Shown here in pieces: positions 1-8,493 of a stretch of 64,000 bases of DNA. This DNA comes from Terriglobia bacterium. GTDB taxonomy: Bacteria; Acidobacteriota; Terriglobia; Terriglobales; Acidobacteriaceae. How positions within the stretch are numbered: position 1 is the stretch's first letter; each line of letters opens with the position of its first letter. The notes below the pieces were generated by a model. The model was not told the origin of the DNA. It saw only the letters and a list, made by a program, of their open reading frames with translations, and did not search any database. The position numbers and the translations under genes were made by a program. Location of the stretch: assembly GCA_020072815.1 (NCBI GenBank), contig JAIQGE010000012.1, forward strand, positions 248,001 to 312,000. Reading direction: 5' to 3'.

Positions 1-335
1 CCTCACCTGGCACCGCGAAGGTGGATTGCACCGTTCCCGCCAACGTCGGCGCGAACAGCGCCTGCCTGATTGACGCCATTGTGGGCTGCAGCGACGCCGG
101 TCCGTGTCCGAAATCCGGCTACTCGTATTACATCACCGGCAACGCGCCCGCCAATCCGGGTCCGCTGCCCGACTACGCGATCACCGCAGCCGCCACCAAC
201 TGGGGAACCTCCGGTAACACCACGTTCTGCTCCATCACGGACGGCGTAGTGCGCCGCCTGGTCACACCGGTCCAGATCTCTGCCGCGGCATCGACCACGG
301 TTTGCGCTGGCGCCACTTACCAGGCTACTCAGTAA
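1..335 (+). CDS. Type IV pilin, C-terminal part (copy 1, cut by window edge)
   Basis: This is the globular C-terminal part of a major-pilin-like protein; the N-terminal helix lies outside the window. From position 3 the frame reads SPGTAKVDCTVPANV and runs to a TAA at 333-335. It keeps the paired-cysteine motif GCSDAGPCPKSGY and a C-terminal Cys region, which probably form disulphides on the pilus surface. It is almost identical to the copy at 872-1199. The first 7 visible bases match 847-853 and the rest matches from 872, so copy 1 lacks 18 bases present in copy 2. Whether the full gene is intact cannot be seen. A terminator follows at 394. Confidence 0.7.
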   Translation, partial: SPGTAKVDCTVPANVGANSACLIDAIVGCSDAGPCPKSGYSYYITGNAPANPGPLPDYAITAAATNWGTSGNTTFCSITDGVVRRLVTPVQISAAASTTVCAGATYQATQ

Positions 336-421
336 GCCTGCTTCAACTCGGAGTTTTTCGGCAAGTACCTGGGGGAGGGTATGAGCCAAAACGGAGGACA
401 TGGTGAAAGCCATGTCCTCTT
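8..421 (+). repeat. Tandem pilin repeat, unit 1
   Basis: Positions 8-421 match 872-1285 at a constant offset of 864 bases. About 15 substitutions were found by eye, half of them clustered near 48-57. The repeat covers the pilin C-terminal coding region, the stop codon and the terminator hairpin. Confidence 0.9.
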
Positions 422-426
422 TGTTT
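394..426 (+). terminator. Rho-independent terminator after pilin copy 1
   Basis: A perfect 10-bp stem (GAGGACATGG at 394-403 with CCATGTCCTC at 410-419) closes a 6-nt loop. It is followed by a short T-rich run. The same hairpin follows pilin copy 2. Confidence 0.8.
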
Positions 427-435
427 GCGAGAATA

Positions 436-461
436 TGTCAAACGTATGACATTATTTGTCA
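436..461. promoter_or_regulatory. Overlapping palindromes, possible operator
   Basis: TGTCAAACGTATGACA at 436-451 is an almost perfect palindrome. Its right half starts a second one, TGACA-N5-TGTCA, at 447-461. The TGTCA-N6-TGACA layout resembles Crp/Fnr-family half-sites. It lies about 220 bp before the pilin start at 680. No matching regulator is encoded in the window, so the role is inferred. Confidence 0.35.
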
Positions 462-620
462 TTAAAATCGCCCAAACTCACTGAAAGTCCCCTAATGCAT
501 AGTACTGACCTGGCTGCGAGTAAGTCTTTTTTTTGGCTGGACTTGAACCAGAAAAGGCACCGACTCCCCCGGCGGTGGCCCGTAAAGTGCACTATCCAGG
601 CTCGAAGGCACAAGTGGTCG

Positions 621-660
621 TCTCGCGCACAGCGGAGTTTTCATAAAGCCACGGCCTAGA
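621..660 (+). promoter_or_regulatory. Possible degenerate GEMM-I (c-di-GMP) riboswitch fragment
   Basis: Upstream of the pilin start at 680 the sequence has GCACAG (627-632) and, 12 nt later, AAAGCCACGG (645-654) followed by CCTA. Both resemble conserved parts of GEMM-I c-di-GMP riboswitches, which are known in Acidobacteriota and upstream of pilin genes elsewhere. The segment between them is much shorter than in a complete GEMM aptamer, so this is a shortened variant, a relic or chance. The ribosome binding site AGGAG lies just downstream. Confidence 0.3.
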
Positions 661-679
661 ATTTGTAGAGGAGATCTCC

Positions 680-1199
680 ATGCGTAAACAGAAAGGCTTT
701 TCATTGATCGAGCTGCTGATTGTGGTAGCGATCATTTTGATCATCGCCGCAATTGCAATTCCCAGCTTGCTCCGGTCGCGTATGGCAGCCAACGATTCCG
801 CTGCCGCCAGCACCGTCCGCACCGTCAACACTTCTGAGGTTGCTTACCTCACCATTGGCCAAACTTGGGCCTGGCACCGCGAAGGTGGATTGCACCGTTC
901 CCGCCAACGTTACGCAGGACAGCGCCTGCCTGATTGACGCCATTGTGGGCTGCAGCGACGCCGGTCCGTGTCCGAAATCCGGCTACTCGTATTACATCAC
1001 CGGCAACGCGCCTGCCAATCCGGGTCCGCTGCCCGACTACGCGGTCACCGCAGCCGCCACCAACTGGGGCACCTCCGGCAACACCGCGTTCTGCTCCATC
1101 ACCGACGGCGTAGTGCGCCGCCTGGTCACACCGGTCCAGATCTCTGCCGCGGCATCTACCACGGTCTGCGCTGGCGCCACTTACCAGGCTACTCAGTAA
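680..1199 (+). pseudogene. Type IV pilin copy 2, frameshifted
   Basis: The N-terminal half starts at ATG 680 after an AGGAG site (MRKQKGFSLIELLIVV). It has a type III leader cleaved before Phe and Glu at mature position 5. That frame stops at 937. The expected C-terminal half (LAKLGPGTAKVDCTV to the TAA at 1197-1199) continues in the +1 frame. Compared with the pilin at 1513, about 29 nt are missing between NTSEVAYLT and LAKLGPG. So the gene makes no normal pilin unless ribosomes shift frame or the assembly is wrong. The G1/F1 and E5 features and the disulphide cysteines are otherwise intact. A terminator follows at 1258. Confidence 0.75.
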
Positions 1200-1285
1200 G
1201 CCTGCTTCAACTCGGAGTTTTTCGGCAAGTACCTGGGGGAGGGTATGAGCCAAAACGGAGGACATGGTGAAAGCCATGTCCTCTT
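872..1285 (+). repeat. Tandem pilin repeat, unit 2
   Basis: Second copy of the 8-421 repeat. Directly upstream it holds 18 bases (854-871) absent from copy 1. Identity ends right after the terminator stem, where the two downstream sequences diverge completely. Confidence 0.9.
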
Positions 1286-1293
1286 ACTTTTAT
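1258..1293 (+). terminator. Rho-independent terminator after pilin copy 2
   Basis: The same 10-bp stem as at 394 (1258-1267 with 1274-1283), followed by TTACTTTTAT. The 227 bp from here to the next pilin hold no gene that I can support. Confidence 0.8.
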
Positions 1294-1512
1294 AGGATCA
1301 TGTGAAATTGCCGTTCATTCAGATAACATTTTTTGTCACTTCCGCGTCACGCGGGACCTCAAGTTCTGCATTTTCTTAAGCCAATCCACCTCCCGATATG
1401 TATGAAAATAAAGTTATTTATCAATGATCTTGCCATAGGTACTAAGGTGTGGCGAAAATGGCCCTAAAGATGCCTTTATAGAGGGGTTGTTTGAACTTTG
1501 AAGGGCACATCC

Positions 1513-2052
1513 GTGAAACCGATGAACAACAACAGGTTAGTAAAGGCCAGGGGCTTCTCGCTTATCGAGCTGTTGATTGTAGTTGCGATCATTTTGATCA
1601 TTGCCGCGATCGGCGTCCCCAGCTTGCTGCGCGCCCGCATGCTGGCCAACGAGACTGCCGCGGTGGCAGCAATGCGCAACATCCGTAATTCTGAGGCCAC
1701 CTACGTTACGGCTTACGCCACCGCGGGCTATGCCAACACGCTGGCCAAACTGGGACCGGGAAGTCCCTGCGACCAGAATGGCGCCTGCCTGGTGGATGAG
1801 CTCATCGGCTGCAAAACGGAGCCTTGCCCCAAGAGCGGATATACATTTTCCCTAAAGTCTGAGACCGCAGCAGCGCCCTATCTCGACTTTGCCGCAACCG
1901 CTACGCCCCTCGCCCTAGGAAGTTCGGGGCGGAACAATTACTGCGTTCCGGATGACGGAATTATCCGCCAGCAATTGAACCCGGTCGCCTCCATTGCTCC
2001 GGTAAGCAGGGCGACGTGTTCCGATGCTACGCAATTCACCGTGGTGCAATAG
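1513..2052 (+). CDS. Type IV pilin (intact)
   Basis: Major-pilin-like protein of about 179 residues. A short basic leader ends in KARG, followed by mature FSLIELLIVVAIILIIAAI with Glu at position 5, the signature of substrates of the PilD prepilin peptidase. The globular part has two cysteine pairs (GCKTEPCPKSGY and NYC...ATC) in the same arrangement as the two copies upstream. The GTG at 1513 has GAAGGG 7 nt upstream; the ATG at 1522 is the alternative. Subunits should assemble into a pilus through the PilB/PilC machinery encoded at 5603-8491. This is the only complete pilin gene in the window. It is clearly diverged from copies 1 and 2, so it is not part of the recent duplication. Confidence 0.85.
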   Translation: MKPMNNNRLVKARGFSLIELLIVVAIILIIAAIGVPSLLRARMLANETAAVAAMRNIRNSEATYVTAYATAGYANTLAKLGPGSPCDQNGACLVDELIGCKTEPCPKSGYTFSLKSETAAAPYLDFAATATPLALGSSGRNNYCVPDDGIIRQQLNPVASIAPVSRATCSDATQFTVVQ

Positions 2053-2118
2053 CCCGCGCGGTTTGAATGTGCCGCCAGGGCAGGTAAAATGAATGGCTTG
2101 GGTAGCCAACCACTGACT

Positions 2119-3063
2119 ATGCACGCCATCGAGATTCAGGGCCTTTCTAAAAACTACGCTGTCGGATTCTGGAAGAAACAGCTGCGTCCGGCATTGAAGT
2201 CACTGAGCCTGACGGTGGCATCCGGCGAGACCTTCGGGTTTCTCGGGCCGAATGGCGCGGGCAAAACCACCACACTGAAACTGCTGATGGGGATCATCTT
2301 CCCCAGCTCCGGCTCCGCCACTATTCTCGGCAAGAGCTTCCGCGATCCCGAGATCAAGAAGAAGACCGGCTTCCTTCCCGAGCAGCCATATTTCTACGAC
2401 TACCTCAGCGCACCCGAACTGCTGGACTATTACGCGCGGCTGTCCGGCGTCTCGCAAACGGTCAGAAAGCAGCGCATCTCCTCCCTGCTGGAGCGGGTAG
2501 GCCTGGGTGACGTAGGCAGCAAACAGCTGCGGAAGTTCTCCAAGGGCATGCTGCAGCGCGTCGGCATTGCGCAAGCCATCGTCCACGATCCTGAAGTCAT
2601 TTTCCTGGACGAGCCCATGTCCGGCCTGGACCCGCTGGGGCGGCATGAAGTCCGCGAACTGATTCAGGGTTTGAAGGACCAGGGCAAGACGATATTTTTT
2701 TCCACCCATATTCTTTCCGACGCGGAAGCCTTGTGCGACCGGGTCGCGGTGATTCACAAGGGCGAACTGCGCGGCGTTGGCGTGGTGAACGATCTGCGGT
2801 CCTCTGCCGGCGGCAAGAGTGAAGTGATCTGGGAGGGCACAGCGGCCCTGCCCGCGGTGGCCGGGTTGCTGGCTGAATCTCATGTTGCGGGCAACCTTGT
2901 GCGTGCCACGGTGACCCGGGAAAACCTGGATTCGCTTCTGGACAAGCTGCGCCAGCAACACGTCACGCTGATTTCCGTCACTCCCTTGCACGGAACGCTG
3001 GAGGAATACTTTCTGTCCAAGACCGCGGAGGAGACCAAAGAGACGGAGGACGTCACGGTATGA
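2119..3063 (+). CDS. ABC transporter ATP-binding protein (ABC-2 type)
   Basis: Nucleotide-binding subunit of an export-type ABC transporter of about 314 residues. The Walker A motif is GPNGAGKTTT, the signature motif is FSKGMLQRV in place of LSGGQ, and Walker B is VIFLDEPMSGLDP. A C-terminal extension of roughly 90 residues follows the H-loop, as in DRA-type (CcmA/NatA) ATPases. The ATG at 2119 gives the natural start MHAIEIQGLSKNY; an in-frame ATG at 2089 would add 10 residues. It overlaps the permease at 3060 by 4 nt (ATGA), so the two should form one complex. The substrate is unknown. Confidence 0.9.
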   Translation: MHAIEIQGLSKNYAVGFWKKQLRPALKSLSLTVASGETFGFLGPNGAGKTTTLKLLMGIIFPSSGSATILGKSFRDPEIKKKTGFLPEQPYFYDYLSAPELLDYYARLSGVSQTVRKQRISSLLERVGLGDVGSKQLRKFSKGMLQRVGIAQAIVHDPEVIFLDEPMSGLDPLGRHEVRELIQGLKDQGKTIFFSTHILSDAEALCDRVAVIHKGELRGVGVVNDLRSSAGGKSEVIWEGTAALPAVAGLLAESHVAGNLVRATVTRENLDSLLDKLRQQHVTLISVTPLHGTLEEYFLSKTAEETKETEDVTV

Positions 3064-3836
3064 CCTCCCGTCTTGCCGCCATCACGCTGAACACTTTCCG
3101 CGAAGCTGTTCGCGACCGCGTGCTTTACAACCTGATTGTGTTTGTTCTGCTGCTGGTGGCCAGCGCACCGCTGTTCGGCGCCATCTCCATTGACGTGGAG
3201 CGGCTGGTCCTGGTCAACGTGGGCTTAAGTTCCATTTCGCTGTTCGGGGTCATCATCGCCATCTTCATCGGCATAGGCCTGGTGTCCAAGGAGATTGAGA
3301 AGCGGACGTTGTACACCATCCTGAGCCGCCCGGTACGGCGCTGGGAATTCATCGCGGGCAAATATTGCGGTCTGATGATGACTCTGGTGGTCAACGCCGC
3401 GCTGATGACCGCGGGATTCTACCTGGCGCTGGCCATCACCTCGCGCGGGCTCGCGGCGCATGATGCCCAGCTCCTGGTGGCGGTCTATTTCACCGTGCTG
3501 CAGTTCTTGATCGTCACCGCCATCACGCTACTATTTTCGTCGTTCTCGACGCCTATTTTCTCCGCCATTTTCACCTTCGCGCTGTTTGCTATCGGGACTT
3601 ATTCTGACGACTTGAGCAGTTTTGCCGCGGCAGCTCAGGGAATCACCAAAATATTTGGGACGATCGCCGCTTACCTGGTGCCGCATCTGGCGTCGTTGAA
3701 CGTTATCGCCCAGGTGGCCCACGACCAGCCGGTCAGCGGCAGCCTTATTCTCTACAACACGCTCTACGCGCTGTTCTATTCTGCGGCGGTCACCTCGGCA
3801 GCGGTGTTGATCTTTGAACGGCGCAACCTGAAATGA
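3060..3836 (+). CDS. ABC-2 type transporter permease
   Basis: A 258-residue integral membrane protein with about six hydrophobic segments. The N-terminus RLAAITLNTFREAVRDRV is typical of the ABC-2 permease family (NosY/YhaP-like). A cytoplasmic loop with KEIEKRTLYTILSRPVRR, also typical, follows the second membrane segment. It pairs with the ATPase immediately upstream and its stop overlaps the start of the next gene by 4 nt. The three genes at 2119-4723 are therefore translationally coupled. What is exported cannot be told from sequence. Confidence 0.85.
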   Translation: MTSRLAAITLNTFREAVRDRVLYNLIVFVLLLVASAPLFGAISIDVERLVLVNVGLSSISLFGVIIAIFIGIGLVSKEIEKRTLYTILSRPVRRWEFIAGKYCGLMMTLVVNAALMTAGFYLALAITSRGLAAHDAQLLVAVYFTVLQFLIVTAITLLFSSFSTPIFSAIFTFALFAIGTYSDDLSSFAAAAQGITKIFGTIAAYLVPHLASLNVIAQVAHDQPVSGSLILYNTLYALFYSAAVTSAAVLIFERRNLK

Positions 3837-4723
3837 ACCATCACCGGCATACCACAATCATTGCCGCGGCGCTCCTGGTGGTGCTGTTCGCCGGGGCGGT
3901 GCTGTCGGTGCAGAAAGTGGACAGCTACCGTCAAGAAGCCACGCTGGAAGAAATTCTCTATCTGCCTTCAGGAAAAACGCTCAAGCACATGAGCCTGGGA
4001 TATTCCGGTCTGCTGGCGGACATCTACTGGACGCGCGCCGTCCAGTACTTCGGCAATAAGCACCTGAAGCACTCCGAACATTACGACCTCCTCTATCCCC
4101 TTCTGGATATCACCACGGACCTGGATCCGCAGCTGGTGGTGGCGTATCAGACGGGCTCCATTTTCCTTTGCCAGCGCCCGCCGGACGGGGCTGGGGACCC
4201 GGACAAAGCCATTGCGCTGCTGGAAAAAGGAGTCCGGGCCAATCCCACTTACTGGCGTATGTATTTCACCATGGGCTTTGTGCACTACCTGGAACGCCAT
4301 GACTATAAAGCCGCGGAAAAGGCCTTTCAGGCGGGATCAGAGGTTCCCGGCGCGCTTCCCTGGATGAAAGTCATGGCCGCAAGGATGGCGGAGCATGCTG
4401 AAGATACCAGCACAGCAATGCTTCTGTGGAGGGGGATTTACGAAAACTCCAGGGACAAGATGATTCGTGAAACCGCCCTCAAACATCTGCTTTCTCTCCA
4501 GGCGGAATCGGACATCGAACAACTGGGCCGGCGGGTTCAGGCGTATCGCGACCGCACCGGATCATTGCCGGCGAACTGGCTGGACATGGTCCGCCGCGGG
4601 CTGCTTCCAGGAATACCGCAAGACCCCACGGGACATCTTTACAAGCTGCAGCCGGACGGCGCCGTGGGAGTGGAAGATCCAAAGCAGTTTCCGTATTTGG
4701 GTCAAGGCCGGACGACAAAGTAA
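3833..4723 (+). CDS. TPR-like membrane-anchored protein of unknown function
   Basis: A 296-residue protein with an N-terminal hydrophobic anchor (residues 9-27) and an extracytoplasmic region of helical TPR-like repeats (for example DPDKAIALLEKGVRANP and DYKAAEKAFQAGSEVPG). The C-terminal segment SLPANWLDMVRRGLLPG followed by IPQDPTGHLYKL resembles the tail of type II secretion pseudopilins and of some pilus-associated TPR proteins. It overlaps the ABC permease by 4 nt and so may work with that exporter. It also lies between the pilins and the pilus motor operon. No function can be assigned. Confidence 0.7.
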   Translation: MNHHRHTTIIAAALLVVLFAGAVLSVQKVDSYRQEATLEEILYLPSGKTLKHMSLGYSGLLADIYWTRAVQYFGNKHLKHSEHYDLLYPLLDITTDLDPQLVVAYQTGSIFLCQRPPDGAGDPDKAIALLEKGVRANPTYWRMYFTMGFVHYLERHDYKAAEKAFQAGSEVPGALPWMKVMAARMAEHAEDTSTAMLLWRGIYENSRDKMIRETALKHLLSLQAESDIEQLGRRVQAYRDRTGSLPANWLDMVRRGLLPGIPQDPTGHLYKLQPDGAVGVEDPKQFPYLGQGRTTK

Positions 4724-4774
4724 GGTATCTCCAGACCACGCGTTGGAATCTAATCTTTCCGAAAGCCATTTTGC

Positions 4775-5443
4775 ATGCGAATTTTCTTTTTACGCGCGTA
4801 CGGCCTTGCCGGCCTGGCGATGATGCTCAGTCTGCCGGGCCTGGCCACAGACGTCACCGCCACTGCGCGCGCGGTGGACGAACACTACAACTCCCTGAAG
4901 AGTTTCAAGGCGGCCTTTACCGAGATCTATCAGGCGCCGGGGATTTCGCGGACGGAAAGCGGTACGGTGTGGCTCAAAAAGCCGGGACGCATGCGCTGGG
5001 AGTACTCGAATCCCAAGCAGAAGCTCTTCGTCATGGATTCGCAGAACGCGTACTTTTACGTTCTGGGGGAAGCGCAAGCCAGAAAGACATCGGTAAAGAA
5101 ACTGGATGACATTCGCTCACCCATGCGCTTCCTGCTGGGCAAGACCAAATTGGAAAAAGAGCTGGAAGGGCTTTCTCTGGCGCCGGACGTGCCGCCTCTG
5201 CAAGCCGGCAACGTGGTGCTGCGAGGCATACCCAAGGGGATGCAGGACCGAATTTCAGCCGTGCTGCTGGAAGTCTCCCCTGCGGCGCAACTGGTGCGCA
5301 TTGTGATTCAGGGGGCGGACGGCGCCACCACGGAGTTCCGCTTTGCCGCAATCCAAGAAAATGTTTCCGTGCAGGACGGCCTTTTCCGCTTCATTCCTCC
5401 CCCTGGAGTGGAGACAATTCAAGACGAACAGGTGACCCAGTAG
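4775..5443 (+). CDS. lolA: Outer-membrane lipoprotein carrier protein LolA
   Basis: A 222-residue periplasmic chaperone that would carry lipoproteins from the inner-membrane LolCDE complex to the outer membrane. It has a signal peptide (about residues 1-24). The LolA-type core includes SLKSFKAAFTEIYQ, SGTVWLKKPGRMRWEY and PKQKLFVMDSQNAYFY, and matches the usual length of about 200 residues. The conserved Arg and Trp of the PGRMRWEY segment fit the family. It follows the TPR gene with a 51-nt gap and may belong to the same transcript. LolA together with LptFG at 24505 indicates a classic diderm envelope. Confidence 0.85.
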   Translation: MRIFFLRAYGLAGLAMMLSLPGLATDVTATARAVDEHYNSLKSFKAAFTEIYQAPGISRTESGTVWLKKPGRMRWEYSNPKQKLFVMDSQNAYFYVLGEAQARKTSVKKLDDIRSPMRFLLGKTKLEKELEGLSLAPDVPPLQAGNVVLRGIPKGMQDRISAVLLEVSPAAQLVRIVIQGADGATTEFRFAAIQENVSVQDGLFRFIPPPGVETIQDEQVTQ

Positions 5444-5602
5444 TGAAGTCTTAACGTTACCTCCGATTACAGAAGAATTAGGGAAATTAATGGGAAATTC
5501 GCGCAATAATATAGAACTTCCCCCATTCTAGAAAGTGCGGCCCAGGTCCGCGAAATGCTAGACTTGAAGCAGGAGCAAGGCTTCCCTTAGGCGCAGAATC
5601 CC

Positions 5603-6817
5603 ATGGCAGAATTCATGGTCAAAATGGCTGACGAGCGCGGCCATGTGCTCGAACAGGTGGAGAACGGCGCCTCCGAACAGGAGGTCCGCGACCGCTTTGC
5701 CCAGCAAGGCTTCATGGTCTACTCGGTGAAGGGGAACAAAGGCCTGCTGTTACGGGCCCTGTTCGGTGAGCGCAAAAAGCGGCTGAAGACCAGCGCTTTC
5801 CTCATTTTTAACCAGCAGTTCCTCACCTTGATCAAGGCCGGGCTGCCGATCTTGCGTTCCTTGAACCTGCTGACCAAACGGCAAAAGAACCCCAATTTCC
5901 AGAACATGCTGCTCAACGTCCAGGAGCGGGTAAAGAGCGGTGAACTGCTCTCGGATGCCTTCGCCGCCCAGGGCGGCTCGGTGTCCAAGATCTACACCAC
6001 CACCCTGCTGGCCGGCGAGCGCAGCGGCAATCTGGAAGAGGTCTTGGCCCGCTACATCACGTTCCAGAAGATCACGGTCACGTTTCGGAAAAAACTGCTG
6101 GCCTCGCTCTGGTATCCCGGGCTGCTGATTTCCGCGCTCACGGTCATGCTTACGTTCCTGATGGGGTACGTGGTGCCGCAGTTTGCCGACCTGTACAAGA
6201 GCCTTAACGCTGACCTTCCGAGATTGACGCTGTTCATGCTCAGCATCGGAGAGGCCATCCAGCACCGTTATTATGTGATCCTGGCGGTGCTGGCGATCAT
6301 CGTAGTTGGGACCTTGCTGTGGGTGCGGTCAGAACGCGGGTCCAGGGCGCTGGACGCCCTGCGCTATCGCCTGCCCGTCCTGGGGCCCATCTGGATGAAG
6401 TACCAGGTGGCCATGTTCAGCCGCACGCTGTCCACGCTGCTGGCCGGCGGCCTGCCCCTGGTGCCGTCACTGGAAACGGCCAGCCAGTCCATCAACAGCT
6501 ACCAGATTGCCAGCAACGTGGAACACGCTTCCAAGCGCGTCCGTGAAGGCCAGGCCCTGGCCTACAGCCTGGAAGAAACCAAGTTTTTCCCCGACCTGGC
6601 CATTGAAATGGTGGAAGTGGGCGAGTCCACCGGCGCGCTGCCGACCATGCTGAACTCGGTGGCGGAGTTTTATGAAGAAGACGTGCAGAATTCCCTGACC
6701 GCGGCCATGCAGTTGATTGAGCCGGTCATTCTGATTTTCATGGGCGTCACCGTGGCTCTGGTCTTGTTGTCACTTTATCTGCCCATTTTTTCTCTCGGCG
6801 CACAGATACAACACTAG
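5603..6817 (+). CDS. pilC: Type IV pilus inner-membrane platform protein PilC (GspF family)
   Basis: A 404-residue polytopic platform protein that anchors pilus assembly. Two GspF domains are visible. The first (about 65-190) contains FNQQFLTLIKAGLPILRSL and the second (about 265-390) contains MFSRTLSTLLAGGLPLVPSL. Membrane helices end each domain and a third is central, as usual for the family. The start at 5603 follows a 160-bp gap after lolA that may hold the operon promoter. The next gene, pilB, starts 12 nt after the stop. It is first in a seven-gene run ending at 11971. Confidence 0.9.
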   Translation: MAEFMVKMADERGHVLEQVENGASEQEVRDRFAQQGFMVYSVKGNKGLLLRALFGERKKRLKTSAFLIFNQQFLTLIKAGLPILRSLNLLTKRQKNPNFQNMLLNVQERVKSGELLSDAFAAQGGSVSKIYTTTLLAGERSGNLEEVLARYITFQKITVTFRKKLLASLWYPGLLISALTVMLTFLMGYVVPQFADLYKSLNADLPRLTLFMLSIGEAIQHRYYVILAVLAIIVVGTLLWVRSERGSRALDALRYRLPVLGPIWMKYQVAMFSRTLSTLLAGGLPLVPSLETASQSINSYQIASNVEHASKRVREGQALAYSLEETKFFPDLAIEMVEVGESTGALPTMLNSVAEFYEEDVQNSLTAAMQLIEPVILIFMGVTVALVLLSLYLPIFSLGAQIQH

Positions 6818-6829
6818 GAAGTTGAAGGT

Positions 6830-8491
6830 ATGGAACAGAAAAACACCAGTATTACCATGGAAGACGGCGCACCGGGCATCGAGCAACCGGTGAATCCGGA
6901 GCAACGCGCCCGCGACCTGGCGGCACGCTACCGCTGCGAGTTTGTTGACCTGCGCGACTACCACCTGGATGCCGAGTTGTTCAAGACCGTCCCGGTGGAC
7001 CTGATGTTCCGCTACAACTTTGTCCCGCTGGAAAGCACCGAGGGGACGTTGTCCATCGCCATTGCCGATCCCAGCAAGCTGATGATGATTGACGAAATCG
7101 GCCTGCTGCTCAACCGCCGCATCAAGACCAAGGTCGCTACCCTTGTCCAGATCAATGAAATCCTGAAAAAGACCGAGCAGTCGCAGCGCGTTCTGGAAGA
7201 GGCCAGTGAAGGCTTCGTTTTAGACGTGGTGCGCGACGACGAGGGGTCGGGTGATGAAAACATCACCATTGACAAGATTACCGGGACCGCGGAAGCCGAC
7301 GTCAGCCCTATCATCCGCCTGGTGGACACCACCATTTTCACCGCGCTGCAAAAGCGCGCCAGTGACATCCACATTGAGACCGAGAGCGATTCGGTGGTGG
7401 TGAAGTACCGCATTGACGGCGTGCTGCAGCCGGCCATGCAGCCCATGGCCAAAGCCCACCACTCCACCATCATCACCCGCGTCAAGGTCATGAGCGAGCT
7501 GGACATCGCGGAAAAGCGCGTGCCCCAGGACGGCCGCTTCCGGGTCAAGTACAACGGCCGGCTCATTGATTTCCGCGTCTCCATCATGCCCACCATTCAC
7601 GGCGAGAACGCCGTGCTGCGCGTCCTGGACAAAGAGTCCATGAGCGAAAAATTCCGCAACCTGGTGCTGGACGTGGTGGGGTTCGATGAAGACGACCTGC
7701 GCAAGTTCCGCCACTACATTCTGGAACCCTACGGCATGGTGCTGGTGACCGGCCCCACGGGCAGCGGCAAGACGACTACGCTCTATGCCGCCCTGAATGA
7801 GATTAAGACCGACGAAGACAAGATCATCACTATTGAAGACCCGGTGGAGTATCAGATTCACGGCATCACCCAGATTCCGGTGAACGAAAAGAAGGGGCTG
7901 ACCTTCGCCCGCGGGCTGCGTTCCATTCTGCGCCATGACCCGGACAAGATCATGGTGGGCGAAATCCGCGACGCTGAAACTGCGCAGATCGCCATCCAGT
8001 CCGCCTTGACTGGCCACCTGGTCTTCACCACCGTCCACGCCAACAACGTGGTGGACGTGCTGGGCCGCTTCCTGAACATGGGCGTGGAACCCTACAACTT
8101 TGTTTCCGCCCTGAACTGCGTTCTGGCGCAGCGCCTGGTGCGCATCATCTGCCCGCATTGCAAGGCCCCGGCGCGGTACTCTGATCAGGAACTAGACAAC
8201 AACGGGCTGAATCCGAAAGAATGGCGCGACGTTCAGTTCTACGAAGGGACCGGATGCATTGAATGCGCGGGGACCGGCTACCACGGACGCACCGCCATCC
8301 ATGAACTGCTGGACTTGTCAGACCGCGTGCGCGAACTGATTCTGGAGAAGCGTCCGTCATCGGAAATTCGCCGGGCGGCGCACGACGAGGGCATGCGTTT
8401 CCTCCGCGAATCGGCCCTGGCAAAGGTCAAGGCGGGCATAACCAGTTTTAAGGAGATCAACAAGGTCACGTTTATTGAGACCACTCGTTAA
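6830..8491 (+). CDS. pilB: Type IV pilus assembly ATPase PilB (GspE family)
   Basis: A 553-residue hexameric ATPase that powers pilus extension. An N-terminal MshEN/T2SSE_N-like domain (about 25-130) is followed by the secretion ATPase core. That core has Walker A GPTGSGKTTT near residue 308, an Asp box region (IITIEDPVEYQI), Walker B (MVGEIRDAETA) and a His box (TGHLVFTTVHANN). A zinc-binding CPHC...CIEC pair near 441-478 is typical of GspE/PilB. The MshEN domain binds c-di-GMP in some homologues, so the HD-GYP enzyme at 37718 could affect it indirectly. No retraction ATPase (PilT) is encoded in the window. Confidence 0.92.
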   Translation: MEQKNTSITMEDGAPGIEQPVNPEQRARDLAARYRCEFVDLRDYHLDAELFKTVPVDLMFRYNFVPLESTEGTLSIAIADPSKLMMIDEIGLLLNRRIKTKVATLVQINEILKKTEQSQRVLEEASEGFVLDVVRDDEGSGDENITIDKITGTAEADVSPIIRLVDTTIFTALQKRASDIHIETESDSVVVKYRIDGVLQPAMQPMAKAHHSTIITRVKVMSELDIAEKRVPQDGRFRVKYNGRLIDFRVSIMPTIHGENAVLRVLDKESMSEKFRNLVLDVVGFDEDDLRKFRHYILEPYGMVLVTGPTGSGKTTTLYAALNEIKTDEDKIITIEDPVEYQIHGITQIPVNEKKGLTFARGLRSILRHDPDKIMVGEIRDAETAQIAIQSALTGHLVFTTVHANNVVDVLGRFLNMGVEPYNFVSALNCVLAQRLVRIICPHCKAPARYSDQELDNNGLNPKEWRDVQFYEGTGCIECAGTGYHGRTAIHELLDLSDRVRELILEKRPSSEIRRAAHDEGMRFLRESALAKVKAGITSFKEINKVTFIETTR

Positions 8492-8493
8492 GC

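Noticed and set aside
842-880. Programmed frameshift in pilin copy 2
   Set aside because: No slippery heptamer or clear stimulatory structure is seen, and a deletion relative to the intact pilin explains the shift better.
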